37,291 bases of DNA from positions 1 through 37,291 of IMG/VR virus record IMGVR_UViG_3300023242_001021; one strand, written 5' to 3'. Of the stretch, positions 1-5,651 are shown piece after piece. This stretch comes from a virus. The first letter of the stretch is position 1. Each line of letters begins with the position of its first letter. The notes beneath the pieces were generated by a model. It did not search any database. It was not told the DNA's origin and worked only from the letters and a program-made list of their open reading frames with translations. The translations under genes were made by a program, and so were the position numbers.

Positions 1-571
1 CAGGTTTTAAATGGAAATCTTGATGATAAACTATCGAATCAGCAATTGCATCTATATTTAACCTAAGTTTATTATGTTGTTTTATCATTTTTTCATCCGT
101 AATACCACCTTGAGGTGTTTCTACCCCCACAACGGGTACTGAATTGCTAAATTTAGGGCTAATAGATAATAAATGGATAGGGTAGTCTGTAGGTAAGAAA
201 TGACTACCTTCTGTTTCGATAGTAATAAAGATATCATTTTTGTAGGCAAAATGTGTTAATTCGTTTACTAACGCAGGGTGCATTGTAGGTGAACCTCCGG
301 TTAACATCATCTCTTTGATGTGGGGGTTTTTGATATAAGCCTCTTTAATATCATTAAAGTTAAATTGTCCTTTTTCTGGGTGGATTGATGTATAAAAAGA
401 ATCGCACCATCCACCTTCACCAAAATAACATCTGTGGGTACATCCTGTTGTACGTATAACTACTGTTGGGTATCCTGCTCTAGATCCTTCTGATTGTACA
501 GCGGTGTAAACTTCTACAATAGGTAAAACCTTATCATAGTCTGGTAATCGTTTTAATTGTTTTTGTTCCAT
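1..571 (-). CDS. queE: QueE-like 7-carboxy-7-deazaguanine synthase (radical SAM), 3' end outside window
   Basis: Partial: the ATG is at 571 and the frame stays open through the left edge (190 codons seen). Radical-SAM enzyme that converts 6-carboxytetrahydropterin to 7-carboxy-7-deazaguanine, the step after QueD. Seen: substrate-side start 'VYTAVQSEGSRAG' near residues 22-34, then GCTHRC...GWCDS with cysteines at 44, 48 and 56, then LTGGSP (the GG motif that contacts SAM). Cysteine spacing is CX3CX7C instead of the common CX3CX2C, as if five residues (about FGEGG) were inserted before the third cysteine. Lies 33 bp downstream of queD, so probably co-transcribed with trx and queD. Family confidence is high; the metal-cluster variant is a direct observation. 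Confidence 0.9.
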   Translation of the reverse strand, partial: MEQKQLKRLPDYDKVLPIVEVYTAVQSEGSRAGYPTVVIRTTGCTHRCYFGEGGWCDSFYTSIHPEKGQFNFNDIKEAYIKNPHIKEMMLTGGSPTMHPALVNELTHFAYKNDIFITIETEGSHFLPTDYPIHLLSISPKFSNSVPVVGVETPQGGITDEKMIKQHNKLRLNIDAIADSIVYHQDFHLKP

Positions 572-604
572 AATTTTTTTAAGTGGTTTTTGTTTCACTA
601 TTTT

Positions 605-1069
605 TTATTCGCAATAATAGGCAGCATTTTTTCCATGTTCCATGAACTTCACCTTAGTAACCCTAACTCTATTAAACGTTTCTGTTTTAACAAATACATT
701 TAATTTACCAAAGATATACTCTGCGAATTTTTCTGCTCCTGTAGAAGGTATTACTCTTACCTGAGCAACTCCTGCTTCTCCCATTTGTTTAAATGCTTCT
801 ACTTCAGGATCATCTTCTGCTACAATCAAGGTATGATCGAAAGTATAATCCATCCAAGCTTTTGGTTGTTTACCATCAATTAAAGTAGATGCGCGTTTCA
901 TTCCACCGAAATCCCAAACCCAATTCCTATCGTCTAATTCACCCTCAAAGTAAACTTTGAATGAAATTCCATAACCGTGTATGAATTTACACATTGTACC
1001 CTCTGCTCTCCATTGACGGAATACAGTGCTGAATCCGTCGAATACTTTACTTGATTGAAATTTACCCAT
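605..1069 (-). CDS. queD: QueD-like 6-carboxy-5,6,7,8-tetrahydropterin synthase
   Basis: 154 residues, 6-pyruvoyl-tetrahydropterin synthase fold family. Expected to turn dihydroneopterin triphosphate into 6-carboxytetrahydropterin for the QueE/QueC pathway. Seen: catalytic Cys27 in MCKFIHGYG, the Asp-His pair (FDHT, residues 77-80) and the late Glu144 of MEHGKNAAYY. In the classical enzyme zinc is held by three His, in AH...HGH. Here the first is Phe17 (STVF) and the third is Tyr33 (HGY); only His31 remains. It may belong to a divergent FRQW/HGY subfamily with altered metal binding. The start overlaps the end of the thioredoxin-like gene by 8 bp, indicating translational coupling. Confidence 0.85.
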   Translation of the reverse strand: MGKFQSSKVFDGFSTVFRQWRAEGTMCKFIHGYGISFKVYFEGELDDRNWVWDFGGMKRASTLIDGKQPKAWMDYTFDHTLIVAEDDPEVEAFKQMGEAGVAQVRVIPSTGAEKFAEYIFGKLNVFVKTETFNRVRVTKVKFMEHGKNAAYYCE

Positions 1070-1313
1070 TATAGAAGTTTTGAATTGCTTGTTCTGTATT
1101 TAACCCTAATAATCTATCTTTTGCTTCACCATTTTCTAGTAAGACTAGAGTGGGGATGTTTCGTATTGCGTATTTCGCCGTAAGCTCGGTATTTTGGTCT
1201 ACATCAACTTTTTTGAAGTTGATTTTTCCTTCGGATTGTAATTTTTCCATTCGGGGTGCTAACTGTTTACATGGTCCACACCAGGTCCCTGTGAAGTACA
1301 ATATTTCTCTCAT
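1062..1313 (-). CDS. Thioredoxin-like protein
   Basis: 83 residues, shorter than bacterial thioredoxin (about 105) but with the full active-site signature: WCGPC at residues 11-15 and the cis-proline loop IPT at 53-55 (RNIPTLVLL). Cytoplasmic dithiol-disulfide reductant; in T4-type phages such proteins reduce ribonucleotide reductase, and this phage encodes NrdA/NrdB. First gene of a tight trx-queD-queE run (8 bp overlap with queD). A 54-residue membrane protein lies just upstream. Glutaredoxin is less likely because the site is CGPC. Confidence 0.92.
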   Translation of the reverse strand: MREILYFTGTWCGPCKQLAPRMEKLQSEGKINFKKVDVDQNTELTAKYAIRNIPTLVLLENGEAKDRLLGLNTEQAIQNFYNG

Positions 1314-1338
1314 TTTTAGTTATTTAATTTATTTTGGT

Positions 1339-1503
1339 TTATACTAATTCTTCTACTATTCCTATTCCTTCACTTAATATAAGTAAACCTACTGCGAAAT
1401 CCAAACTATAACATAAAGAAATGTAACCTAAGATACGGATACATGACTTAGTGAAGTTAATTCTTTGGTGAAGGTGGTCATCTGGGTTTTTTTGGTTGTT
1501 CAT
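1339..1503 (-). CDS. Small hydrophobic protein, 54 aa
   Basis: Open frame with ATG at 1503-1501 and TAA at 1339-1341. The protein starts MNNQKNPDDHLHQRINFTK, followed by a hydrophobic stretch (about residues 21-46: IRILGYISLCYSLDFAVGLL...) and an acidic end GIVEELV. One or two short membrane segments are likely. The repeated promoter-like element and a hairpin lie directly upstream (1514-1552), so this may be the first gene of the trx-queD-queE transcript. Resembles short uncharacterised phage membrane proteins; no function assigned. Confidence 0.6.
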   Translation of the reverse strand: MNNQKNPDDHLHQRINFTKSCIRILGYISLCYSLDFAVGLLILSEGIGIVEELV

Positions 1504-1513
1504 AATTTATGTG

Positions 1514-1552
1514 TTAATATACAAAAGAAGACTCGCATTGGCAAGTCTTCTT
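1514..1552 (-). terminator. Hairpin terminator after the tRNA array, overlapping a promoter-like element
   Basis: On the minus strand a 12-bp stem (AAGAAGACUUGC pairing with GCGAGUCUUCUU, one G-U pair) closes a CAAU loop and runs into UUUUGUAUAUU. It would end tRNA-array read-through or separate it from the next unit. The 3' flank is also a copy of the repeated TTTNGTATATT element. The same stem core recurs at 13183-13206. Confidence 0.7.
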
Positions 1553-1586
1553 ATACATTTATTTGAGATATTGGATAAAATTATTG

Positions 1587-1659
1587 TGGTCCGTATAGGA
1601 ATCGAACCTATGACCTTTTCGTTATGAGCGAACTTCTCTACCAGCTGAGATAACGGACC
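1587..1659 (-). tRNA. trnM: tRNA-Met (CAT)
   Basis: Complete cloverleaf of 73 nt: acceptor GGTCCGT/ACGGACC, D-arm TCTC...GAGA, anticodon loop CTCATAA, T-arm ATAGG-TTCGATT-CCTAT. CCA not encoded. Last tRNA of the array. A CAT anticodon could also be an Ile tRNA modified with lysidine. Confidence 0.9.
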
Positions 1660-1722
1660 TTGCCTTTTTTAGAGTTTTTAGGATAGAACTCAAGGACAGA
1701 ACGACCTGTAAAACTATTTAGA

Positions 1723-1791
1723 AGCGGATTGAGGACTCGAACCTCGCCTCAGGGTTATGAGCCCTACATGCTGCCAATTACACCAAACCGC
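1723..1791 (-). tRNA. trnM: tRNA-Met (CAT), short
   Basis: 69 nt: acceptor GCGGTTT/AATCCGC with one T-T mismatch, reduced D-arm, anticodon loop CTCATAA on a GGG/CCC-rich stem, T-arm GAGG-TTCGAGT-CCTC. CCA not encoded. The GC-rich anticodon stem recalls initiator tRNA, but this is only suggestive. Confidence 0.8.
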
Positions 1792-1795
1792 AATT

Positions 1796-1870
1796 TGGCG
1801 GTCTATGAGGGTTTCGATCCCTCTACTCTACCGTGACAGGGTAGCATGATAGCCAGTTCACAAATAGACC
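1796..1870 (-). tRNA. trnD: tRNA-Asp (GTC), CCA encoded
   Basis: Acceptor GGTCTAT/ATAGACC, discriminator G, anticodon loop CTGTCAC, T-arm GAGGG-ATCGAAA-CCCTC. One of only two tRNAs here followed by an encoded CCA (1796-1798 on the complementary strand). Confidence 0.92.
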
Positions 1871-2086
1871 GGTTTTGCTTAGTGAGATTACTAAGCTAGA
1901 TTTTAACGGTTTTATTTCCTTTCAAACAAACTCATAAGTGTCTTACCACATGAAACAAAGTCAAATTACTGGGAGACTCTATTACCCGTCTTTATTCCTC
2001 AGAGAGCGGCGTTAAGGATGTCCACTCTAGTACCCCCATTTTGTTTATAGACTCCATGGATGTCTGTAAGTATCTCTTACTTATTG
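1871..2086 (-). other. Structured spacer between tRNA-Ala and tRNA-Asp
   Basis: No gene seen. Contains perfect hairpins, for example GCTTAGT/ACTAAGC (1877-1896) and GTAAG/CTTAC (2067-2081, 5 nt from tRNA-Ala). The middle has further partial pairing but no convincing tRNA. Confidence 0.5.
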
Positions 2087-2159
2087 TGGAGTAGATGGGA
2101 CTCGAACCCACATACTTTACCTTGCAAAGGTACTGCTAAGCCAATTTAGCTACAACCCC
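2087..2159 (-). tRNA. trnA: tRNA-Ala (TGC)
   Basis: 73 nt: acceptor GGGGTTG/CTACTCC with a wobble and a mismatch, anticodon loop TTTGCAA, T-arm GTGGG-TTCGAGT-CCCAT. CCA not encoded. Discriminator A, as expected for Ala. Confidence 0.88.
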
Positions 2160-2163
2160 AATT

Positions 2164-2330
2164 AATTAAAAACTCTTTGTCCAAATTTCAGTTATGGAAT
2201 TACGCTCCTTTGTTTCAGAGAGTAGATAACCTCTACAATAAACACAACTGCTGATACAGCTTACATATTACTTGAGGTATTTTACAAGTCTGAATACTAT
2301 TGTTTATCTTCAAGCAAAGAATTTTTAATT
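2164..2330 (-). other. Spacer closed by a 16-bp inverted repeat between tRNA-Glu and tRNA-Ala
   Basis: 2164-2179 pairs with 2315-2330. As minus-strand RNA all 16 positions pair, one as G-U; on the plus strand that position would be a C-A mismatch. The helix begins 4 nt from tRNA-Ala and ends 2 nt from tRNA-Glu, so it brackets the whole spacer. A small internal hairpin GTAGA/TCTAC lies near 2225. Confidence 0.6.
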
Positions 2331-2332
2331 TG

Positions 2333-2404
2333 TATTCCTGGAGGGTATCGATCCCTCTACTCTACCGTGAAAGGGTAGTGACTTAGCCAGTTGTCGACAG
2401 GAAC
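2333..2404 (-). tRNA. trnE: tRNA-Glu (TTC)
   Basis: 72 nt: acceptor GTTCCTG/CAGGAAT (G-U at position 1), anticodon stem CTACC/GGTAG with loop CTTTCAC, T-arm GAGGG-ATCGATA-CCCTC. Anticodon and T arms nearly match the Asp tRNA at 1796, suggesting common origin by duplication. Confidence 0.88.
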
Positions 2405-2410
2405 ATTCAG

Positions 2411-2492
2411 CGGAAGAGATAGGATTCGAACCTACAAAGCTTTTACACCCGACTGTTTTCAAGACAGCTTAACAACCATTGTCCACTCTTCC
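2411..2492 (-). tRNA. trnS: tRNA-Ser (TGA), class II
   Basis: 82 nt with long variable arm; acceptor GGAAGAG/CTCTTCC, discriminator G, anticodon loop CTTGAAA, T-arm TAGG-TTCGAAT-CCTA. A second Ser(TGA) tRNA lies at 7659. Confidence 0.92.
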
Positions 2493-2496
2493 AATT

Positions 2497-2670
2497 GTAA
2501 CTTTTAGAACACCTTAGAGTTACCAACTAATTCGACAAAACGATTCGAATGGCATCCGCGCCCATCTGTTTAACAATCCAATACTCGAAAGATATTGAGG
2601 TTTAATATTAAACAGACCCGTCATCCGTGTGCTTCGTTCCCTATCCTATGCATCGGAATCAGGCCGTTTT
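2497..2670 (-). other. Structured spacer between tRNA-Gly and tRNA-Ser
   Basis: Tiled by closed helices: GTAACT/AGTTAC (2497-2502 with 2518-2523), then AAAACG/CGTTTT (2537-2542 with 2665-2670, 2 nt from tRNA-Gly). An internal 9-bp repeat TCTGTTTAA/TTAAACAGA lies near 2567-2620. No ORF or canonical tRNA. Confidence 0.5.
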
Positions 2671-2671
2671 G

Positions 2672-2743
2672 AGCGAATAGAGAGAATCGAACTCTCGTCC
2701 TCTGGTTGGAAGCCAGATATAATAGCCATTATACTACACTCGC
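2672..2743 (-). tRNA. trnG: tRNA-Gly (TCC)
   Basis: 72 nt: acceptor GCGAGTG/TATTCGC with mismatches, anticodon stem TCTGG/CCAGA with loop CTTCCAA, T-arm GAGAG-TTCGATT-CTCTC. CCA not encoded. Confidence 0.9.
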
Positions 2744-2746
2744 ATT

Positions 2747-2809
2747 AAAAGTAAAACATTGACCACCCCACATGAGGTTCTGCTCAATAGGCGAGGTTGA
2801 ATTACTTTT
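2747..2809 (-). other. Spacer closed by an 8-bp helix between tRNA-Thr and tRNA-Gly
   Basis: AAAAGTAA (2747-2754) is the perfect complement of TTACTTTT (2802-2809). The helix starts 3 nt from tRNA-Gly and ends 1 nt from tRNA-Thr, leaving no unpaired linker. Confidence 0.55.
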
Positions 2810-2810
2810 G

Positions 2811-2882
2811 AGCCTCCACAAGGAATCGAACCCTGTTAATCCGGGTACAAACCGGGTACATTACCATTTATGCTTTGGAGGC
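2811..2882 (-). tRNA. trnT: tRNA-Thr (TGT)
   Basis: 72 nt: acceptor GCCTCCA/TGGAGGC, anticodon loop TTTGTAC on a CCGG/CCGG stem, T-arm CAGGG-TTCGATT-CCTTG. CCA not encoded. Confidence 0.9.
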
Positions 2883-3306
2883 AAATATAAGAGAGGTTCG
2901 GGTCTTTCGAGGTTTCTAGAAATATCTGGGACTGGAGATAAACCTTTATCTTATTCCAGCTTGTCCTAGCTTCACTTACTCTCTTAATATTATAAGTTAG
3001 AATGGTTGTTTGAATCCCTTTTCAGTTCACCCTTGAACGTCTAACTTTATATTTTACTTCTAATTCTACCCAATACTTCTGTATGGACTAGTATCTAAAC
3101 TTTTAACGCGTATTAATTATTTAGCGTAGTTATTAAATAAGTTTTCTCTTATCAGCAGGGCCGGCATATCTTCCTTGGTTGTTTATACCTTGGTTTCAAA
3201 TCCTTAGCTTACTTTAATAACAATCAGAAGCTCTTTATCCTTACGGTCCCGTAGTTTTGGCTGCATACCAACTCCACAGTTAGGCCAGGGCTTTAAAGAG
3301 ATTTTG
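2883..3306 (-). other. Long non-coding tRNA spacer with successive closed RNA domains
   Basis: 424 nt with no convincing gene. Closed helices: TAAGAGAG/CTCTCTTA (2888-2895 with 2979-2986), AAGTTAGA/TCTAACTT (2994-3001 with 3040-3047; the latter domain also holds a GTTCA/TGAAC hairpin), and CTCTTTA/TAAAGAG (3231-3237 with 3294-3300), which abuts the next tRNA-like gene. 3050-3230 has weaker pairing only. Confidence 0.45.
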
Positions 3307-3458
3307 TAGTCCTAGTTGGAATCGAACCAACCTTTGATAAGTTACTTACTCTAATGCTTTAACTTTCTCTTCAAACTAGTATAAGAAGTGTTAAACCAAA
3401 AGCCGTAACGTTACCCCACTAGTAAGAGTAGGGGCGACCTACTACTACATATAGGACT
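3307..3458 (-). other. Expanded tRNA-like gene (152 nt) with intact acceptor and T-arm
   Basis: A canonical T-arm (GTTGG-TTCGATT-CCAAC) is followed by TAGGACT, which is perfectly complementary to AGTCCTA 152 nt upstream. These ends would form a normal acceptor and T-arm, but the middle is about twice normal length. I could not fold it into one D-arm plus one anticodon arm with U33. It contains hairpins such as CCCC/GGGG and AAGTTA/TAACTT. It could be a tRNA with an intron, a tRNA interrupted by a spacer-type element, or a decayed gene. No anticodon assigned. Confidence 0.5.
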
Positions 3459-3469
3459 ATTTTAATTTT

Positions 3470-3574
3470 GTAGCTATGTTAGGATTTGAACCTAATCCGG
3501 CTTTACAATACTAAGTGAACTTATCGTTAAACTTAACCTTGGAGAGGTGCTATCAACCAATGATCTCACAGCTA
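3470..3574 (-). other. Second expanded tRNA-like gene (105 nt)
   Basis: Ends pair as an acceptor (TAGCTGT with ATAGCTA, one G-U) and the T-arm is TTAGG-TTCAAAT-CCTAA. A D-like loop with GG is present (ATCATTGGTTGAT). About 30 nt more than a class I tRNA lie between D-like and T-arms, with hairpins such as GTTAA/TTAAC. No anticodon can be named with confidence. It directly precedes the other expanded gene in the transcript. Confidence 0.5.
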
Positions 3575-3767
3575 TATTTTTTGCACTAACAGTAACTAGC
3601 TTATCCTTTTAAATCTGTTAATACTTCGGAATCTAACCGCTCATATCTCAAGTCCAGCGTAAGGACTAATGCTTATATGTTCTTGATATGCAACCTTCTA
3701 GGTATAAAGTTCCCACCACTTCACATCTAGAGTAATAAGTCGTAGATGCTACTCGAGAAGTTTTTTG
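3575..3767 (-). other. Structured spacer downstream of tRNA-Leu(TAG)
   Basis: No ORF or tRNA seen. Helices: TAACAG/CTGTTA (3587-3592 with 3615-3620), CATATC(T)CAAG with CTTGATATG (3642-3652 with 3682-3690, one bulge), CATCTA/TAGATG (3724-3729 with 3743-3748). Confidence 0.45.
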
Positions 3768-3849
3768 TACGTTTGGAGAGATTCGAACTCTCACACCTTA
3801 AGGCACTAGATTCTAAATCTAGCATGTCTACCAATTCCAACACAAACGC
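3768..3849 (-). tRNA. trnL: tRNA-Leu (TAG), class II
   Basis: 82 nt: acceptor GCGTTTG/CAAACGT, D-loop with TTGG, anticodon stem CTAGA/TCTAG with loop TTTAGAA, long variable arm, T-arm GAGAG-TTCGAAT-CTCTC. First gene of a tRNA segment, preceded by the conserved leader at 3852-3880. Confidence 0.92.
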
Positions 3850-3882
3850 AATTTAATCTTATCCAATTATGTCAATGATCTT
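3850..3882 (-). promoter_or_regulatory. Conserved leader upstream of a tRNA segment (copy 1)
   Basis: Minus strand reads CATTGACATAATTGGATAAG, then ATTAAA, directly before tRNA-Leu(TAG). Almost the same sequence lies before the first tRNA of the array (7746-7775). Both sit after protein-coding or promoter-like DNA and before a tRNA run. The TTGACA and TAAGAT parts are too close for a classical -35/-10 pair, so the role (promoter or processing site) is inferred. Confidence 0.4.
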
Positions 3883-3891
3883 TTATTAATC

Positions 3892-4092
3892 TTAAAACCT
3901 AAGTTTTAATGTTTTTAATTCGCTTTCGATACGAATTATATTCTTATCAGTTAAGGGAATTTGTTTTTTTGTTTCCTTACAAGTTTTTGTTCCAGATTTT
4001 AATTGATCTGATAATCTTGAATAAACTGTTCTTCTTCTATCTTTTGCTGATAATAGCATACTATGTGAAACTCCATTACTCTTTGATGACAT
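3892..4092 (-). CDS. Small basic hypothetical protein, 66 aa
   Basis: Starts MSSKSNGVSHSMLLSAKDRR; Lys/Arg-rich with a C-terminal amphipathic, coiled-coil-like stretch (DKNIIRIESELKTLKL, about residues 49-64). No domain recognised. ATG at 4092 is preceded by an A/T-rich leader and a copy of the TTTCGTATATT element, supporting expression. An opposite-strand frame over the same DNA (3909-4094) is hydrophobic low-complexity and is taken as a shadow. Confidence 0.5.
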   Translation of the reverse strand: MSSKSNGVSHSMLLSAKDRRRTVYSRLSDQLKSGTKTCKETKKQIPLTDKNIIRIESELKTLKLRF

Positions 4093-4118
4093 AACTTCTC
4101 GGTTTTTATATTTATTAC

Positions 4119-4157
4119 TTATACGTGAATATACGAAACATACCCCACGTATCCTAA
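4119..4157 (-). promoter_or_regulatory. Repeated intergenic element (promoter-like) upstream of the 66-aa gene
   Basis: Minus strand: TTAGGATACGTGGGGTATG, then TTTCGTATATTCACGTATAA. Contains the inverted repeat ATACGTG/CACGTAT. The core TTTCGTATATT ends about 35 nt upstream of the ATG. Nearly identical to the copy at 4421. Confidence 0.55.
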
Positions 4158-4385
4158 TTATTCTTTAATTATTTTTACAATATCATGATCAGTTTCTGGT
4201 ATTCTATTTTTTAGAAATACAAACCCATCATGTGTTCTTGTTCCTTGACCTAATCCTTTATCTAAATAACCTACAACATGATCTAGATATTCAGTATCAG
4301 TTGTTGGTCTCAAATACATTAACTTAGCACCGTGTGAACTGATTAAAATATCACCTTTTTTACAATTTCTTAAATCTACGCTCAT
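4158..4385 (-). CDS. Small conserved-looking phage protein, 75 aa
   Basis: Sequence of the type KKGDILISSHGAKLMYLRP (residues 9-27) ending with a Gly-rich turn GYLDKGLGQGTRTHDGF; looks like a small all-beta (SH3-like) domain. Seen as an uncharacterised small protein type in tailed phages, to my recollection. Start supported by the upstream leader AATAAAGGTT and a promoter-like element at 4421. Nested among tRNAs. No function assigned. Confidence 0.65.
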   Translation of the reverse strand: MSVDLRNCKKGDILISSHGAKLMYLRPTTDTEYLDHVVGYLDKGLGQGTRTHDGFVFLKNRIPETDHDIVKIIKE

Positions 4386-4420
4386 AACCTTTATTGTTTT
4401 TAATGTTCGAACCTTACGAA

Positions 4421-4457
4421 CACGTGAAGATACGAAACATACCCCACGTATCCTAAT
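4421..4457 (-). promoter_or_regulatory. Repeated intergenic element upstream of the 75-aa gene
   Basis: Minus strand: TTAGGATACGTGGGGTATG, then TTTCGTATCTTCACGTG. First 28 nt identical to the copy at 4119. Core variant TTTCGTATCTT. Confidence 0.55.
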
Positions 4458-4487
4458 ATTTTTGCAATTACTGTTTAATTGCTTTTG

Positions 4488-4560
4488 AGAGTGAGACAGG
4501 AATCGAACCCGTTAAAAATTGGTTTTGCAAACCAACTGCCCAACCATGAACATCCCACTC
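4488..4560 (-). tRNA. trnC: tRNA-Cys (GCA)
   Basis: 73 nt: acceptor GAGTGGG/CTCACTC, anticodon stem TTGGT/ACCAA with loop TTGCAAA, T-arm CGGG-TTCGATT-CCTG, discriminator T (usual for Cys). Only a few bases separate it from the HNH gene stop at 4564. Confidence 0.92.
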
Positions 4561-4563
4561 TTT

Positions 4564-5073
4564 TTACATACCTAAATATGGTTTCCATTCATCCGGGATA
4601 AATGTTGTCTTTTTTAATAACATCAAATAATGCGGCCTTTGGGGTTTTGGTATTGGTTTACCATATTCCTTTAAAGTTAAATCCGCTTTTTCATTGTTAC
4701 ATCTTTTACAAGCAGTAACTAAATTATCCCATTTATTAGGCCCACCTTTAGATTGAGGTATAACGTGATCTAACGTTAGAGTCTTGCGGTTTTCACAACC
4801 ACAATACACACACTCATACCCATCTCTTTTGAATATATTCTCACGTGTTAGAGGTACTTTATGAAAATTCATCTTCACATAAGTGTGTACTCTAATAATA
4901 GAGGGTTTAAAGATTGTTAATTCTGGGTTTACTACACCAAATGTTTCTGGGTATTCCGTTACTACATCAGCATTTCCCTTATATGAGATTACGAATGCCC
5001 TTTCTGTAGTAATAATACTCCTAGCAATATAACTAGTGTCAATTACTAAGGTTTTGTCATAACGGTTTTTCAT
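4564..5073 (-). CDS. HNH endonuclease
   Basis: 169 residues. HNH domain at about residues 79-130: RDGYECVYCG (Cys88/Cys91), LDHVIPQSKGG (Asp102/His103), DNLVTACKRCNNEKAD (Asn117, Cys122/Cys125, Asn126). The two CxxC pairs make a structural zinc site. The N-terminal 75 residues are beta-rich. Free-standing HNH enzymes in phage genomes are usually homing endonucleases or DNA-cleavage factors; the position inside a tRNA array suggests a mobile gene. Closely resembles bacterial 'HNH endonuclease, RDGYxCxYC' proteins, so a DNA-repair or restriction role is also possible. Confidence 0.88.
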   Translation of the reverse strand: MKNRYDKTLVIDTSYIARSIITTERAFVISYKGNADVVTEYPETFGVVNPELTIFKPSIIRVHTYVKMNFHKVPLTRENIFKRDGYECVYCGCENRKTLTLDHVIPQSKGGPNKWDNLVTACKRCNNEKADLTLKEYGKPIPKPQRPHYLMLLKKTTFIPDEWKPYLGM

Positions 5074-5083
5074 GATTAAATAA

Positions 5084-5263
5084 CTATGGTTTATATTGTG
5101 TGTTTCTAAACGTTTTCCAATTTATCTCTTTACGTTTATTCCTACCATTACATCCACTATTGGGACCACATAATGGACACCCTAATACTTGTCCGGAGTG
5201 GTACATTTTGTACGTACGAGAATTGGTTGTTGTTTGTTGAAATTTTTTTACTTTTTTTAACAT
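5084..5263 (-). CDS. Small protein with Cys-rich knuckle, 59 aa
   Basis: ATG at 5263, TAG at 5084-5086. Basic N-terminus (MLKKVKKFQQ...) followed by LGCPLCGPNSGCNGRNKRK (residues about 33-51), three closely spaced Cys that could bind a metal. Ends 10 bp before the HNH start, so it may be co-transcribed or a partner. Function unknown. Confidence 0.5.
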   Translation of the reverse strand: MLKKVKKFQQTTTNSRTYKMYHSGQVLGCPLCGPNSGCNGRNKRKEINWKTFRNTQYKP

Positions 5264-5337
5264 GTTTGCTCTGTTTTTAGGTTAATTTACCTAAAGAGCA
5301 TCGAATTTTTTTTTCATTTTTAAATTATTTAATTTTG

Positions 5338-5406
5338 CACGCCATCAAAGAATCGAACTCTGTCCTACGGGGTTGGAATCCGTTTGGTTACCATAACCTA
5401 TGACGC
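5338..5406 (-). tRNA. trnW: tRNA, probably Trp (CCA); Gly (TCC) is the alternative
   Basis: 69 nt: acceptor GCGTCAT/ATGGCGT (two wobbles), D-arm GTTATGGTAAC, T-arm AGAG-TTCGATT-CTTT. The anticodon stem is imperfect. Loop TTCCAAC on ACGG/CCGT with an A-C mismatch gives CCA; loop ATTCCAA would give TCC with a worse stem. Discriminator G favours Trp over Gly. No other Trp tRNA is evident. Confidence 0.6.
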
Positions 5407-5408
5407 AT

Positions 5409-5472
5409 ATAGAAAAACTGTTCAGATTCAATCCTGCCGAAGCTGTCCAGATTGGGGATCCTGTTTTTCTAT
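5409..5472 (-). other. Spacer closed by a 10-bp perfect inverted repeat
   Basis: ATAGAAAAAC (5409-5418) pairs with GTTTTTCTAT (5463-5472), 2 nt from the upper tRNA's partner and 4 nt from the next. Inner CAATC/GATTG pairing gives a compact 64-nt domain of tRNA-like size but with no anticodon arm. Confidence 0.55.
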
Positions 5473-5476
5473 TTTG

Positions 5477-5549
5477 AACCCCTGCCCAGATTCAAACTGG
5501 GATTGGAAGGATAGAAGCCTACTGTTTTATTCAGTTAAACTACAAGGGC
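5477..5549 (-). tRNA. trnR: tRNA-Arg (TCT)
   Basis: 73 nt: acceptor GCCCTTG/CAGGGGT, anticodon loop CTTCTAT, T-arm CCCAG-TTTGAAT-CTGGG (unusual T-loop TTTGAAT). Confidence 0.85.
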
Positions 5550-5556
5550 ATTAATG

Positions 5557-5629
5557 AATTCCCGGAGAGATTCGAACTCTCAATCTCTCGATTCGTATTC
5601 GAGGGCATTGCCATTTATGCTACGGAAAT
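5557..5629 (-). tRNA. trnR: tRNA-Arg (ACG)
   Basis: 73 nt: acceptor ATTTCCG/CGGGAAT, D-arm GCAT...ATGC, anticodon stem CTCGA/TCGAG with loop ATACGAA, T-arm GAGAG-TTCGAAT-CTCTC. A34 would need deamination to inosine by a host TadA. Confidence 0.9.
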
Positions 5630-5651
5630 ATTTGGAGGTTTTTCCTTATTG

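Noticed and set aside
2497-2670. Extra tRNA in the Ser-Gly spacer suggested by a TTCGAA sequence
   Set aside because: No acceptor complementarity around it and no anticodon arm; the region folds better as spacer helices.
3307-3458. tmRNA instead of a tRNA-like gene
   Set aside because: Too short (152 nt), no tag reading frame ending in an ALAA-type peptide, and no G-U pair at the diagnostic acceptor position.
3909-4094. Plus-strand 61-residue ORF rich in Phe/Leu/Tyr
   Set aside because: Mirror of the minus-strand 66-aa gene, low complexity, no upstream signal, and would be the only plus-strand gene in the window.
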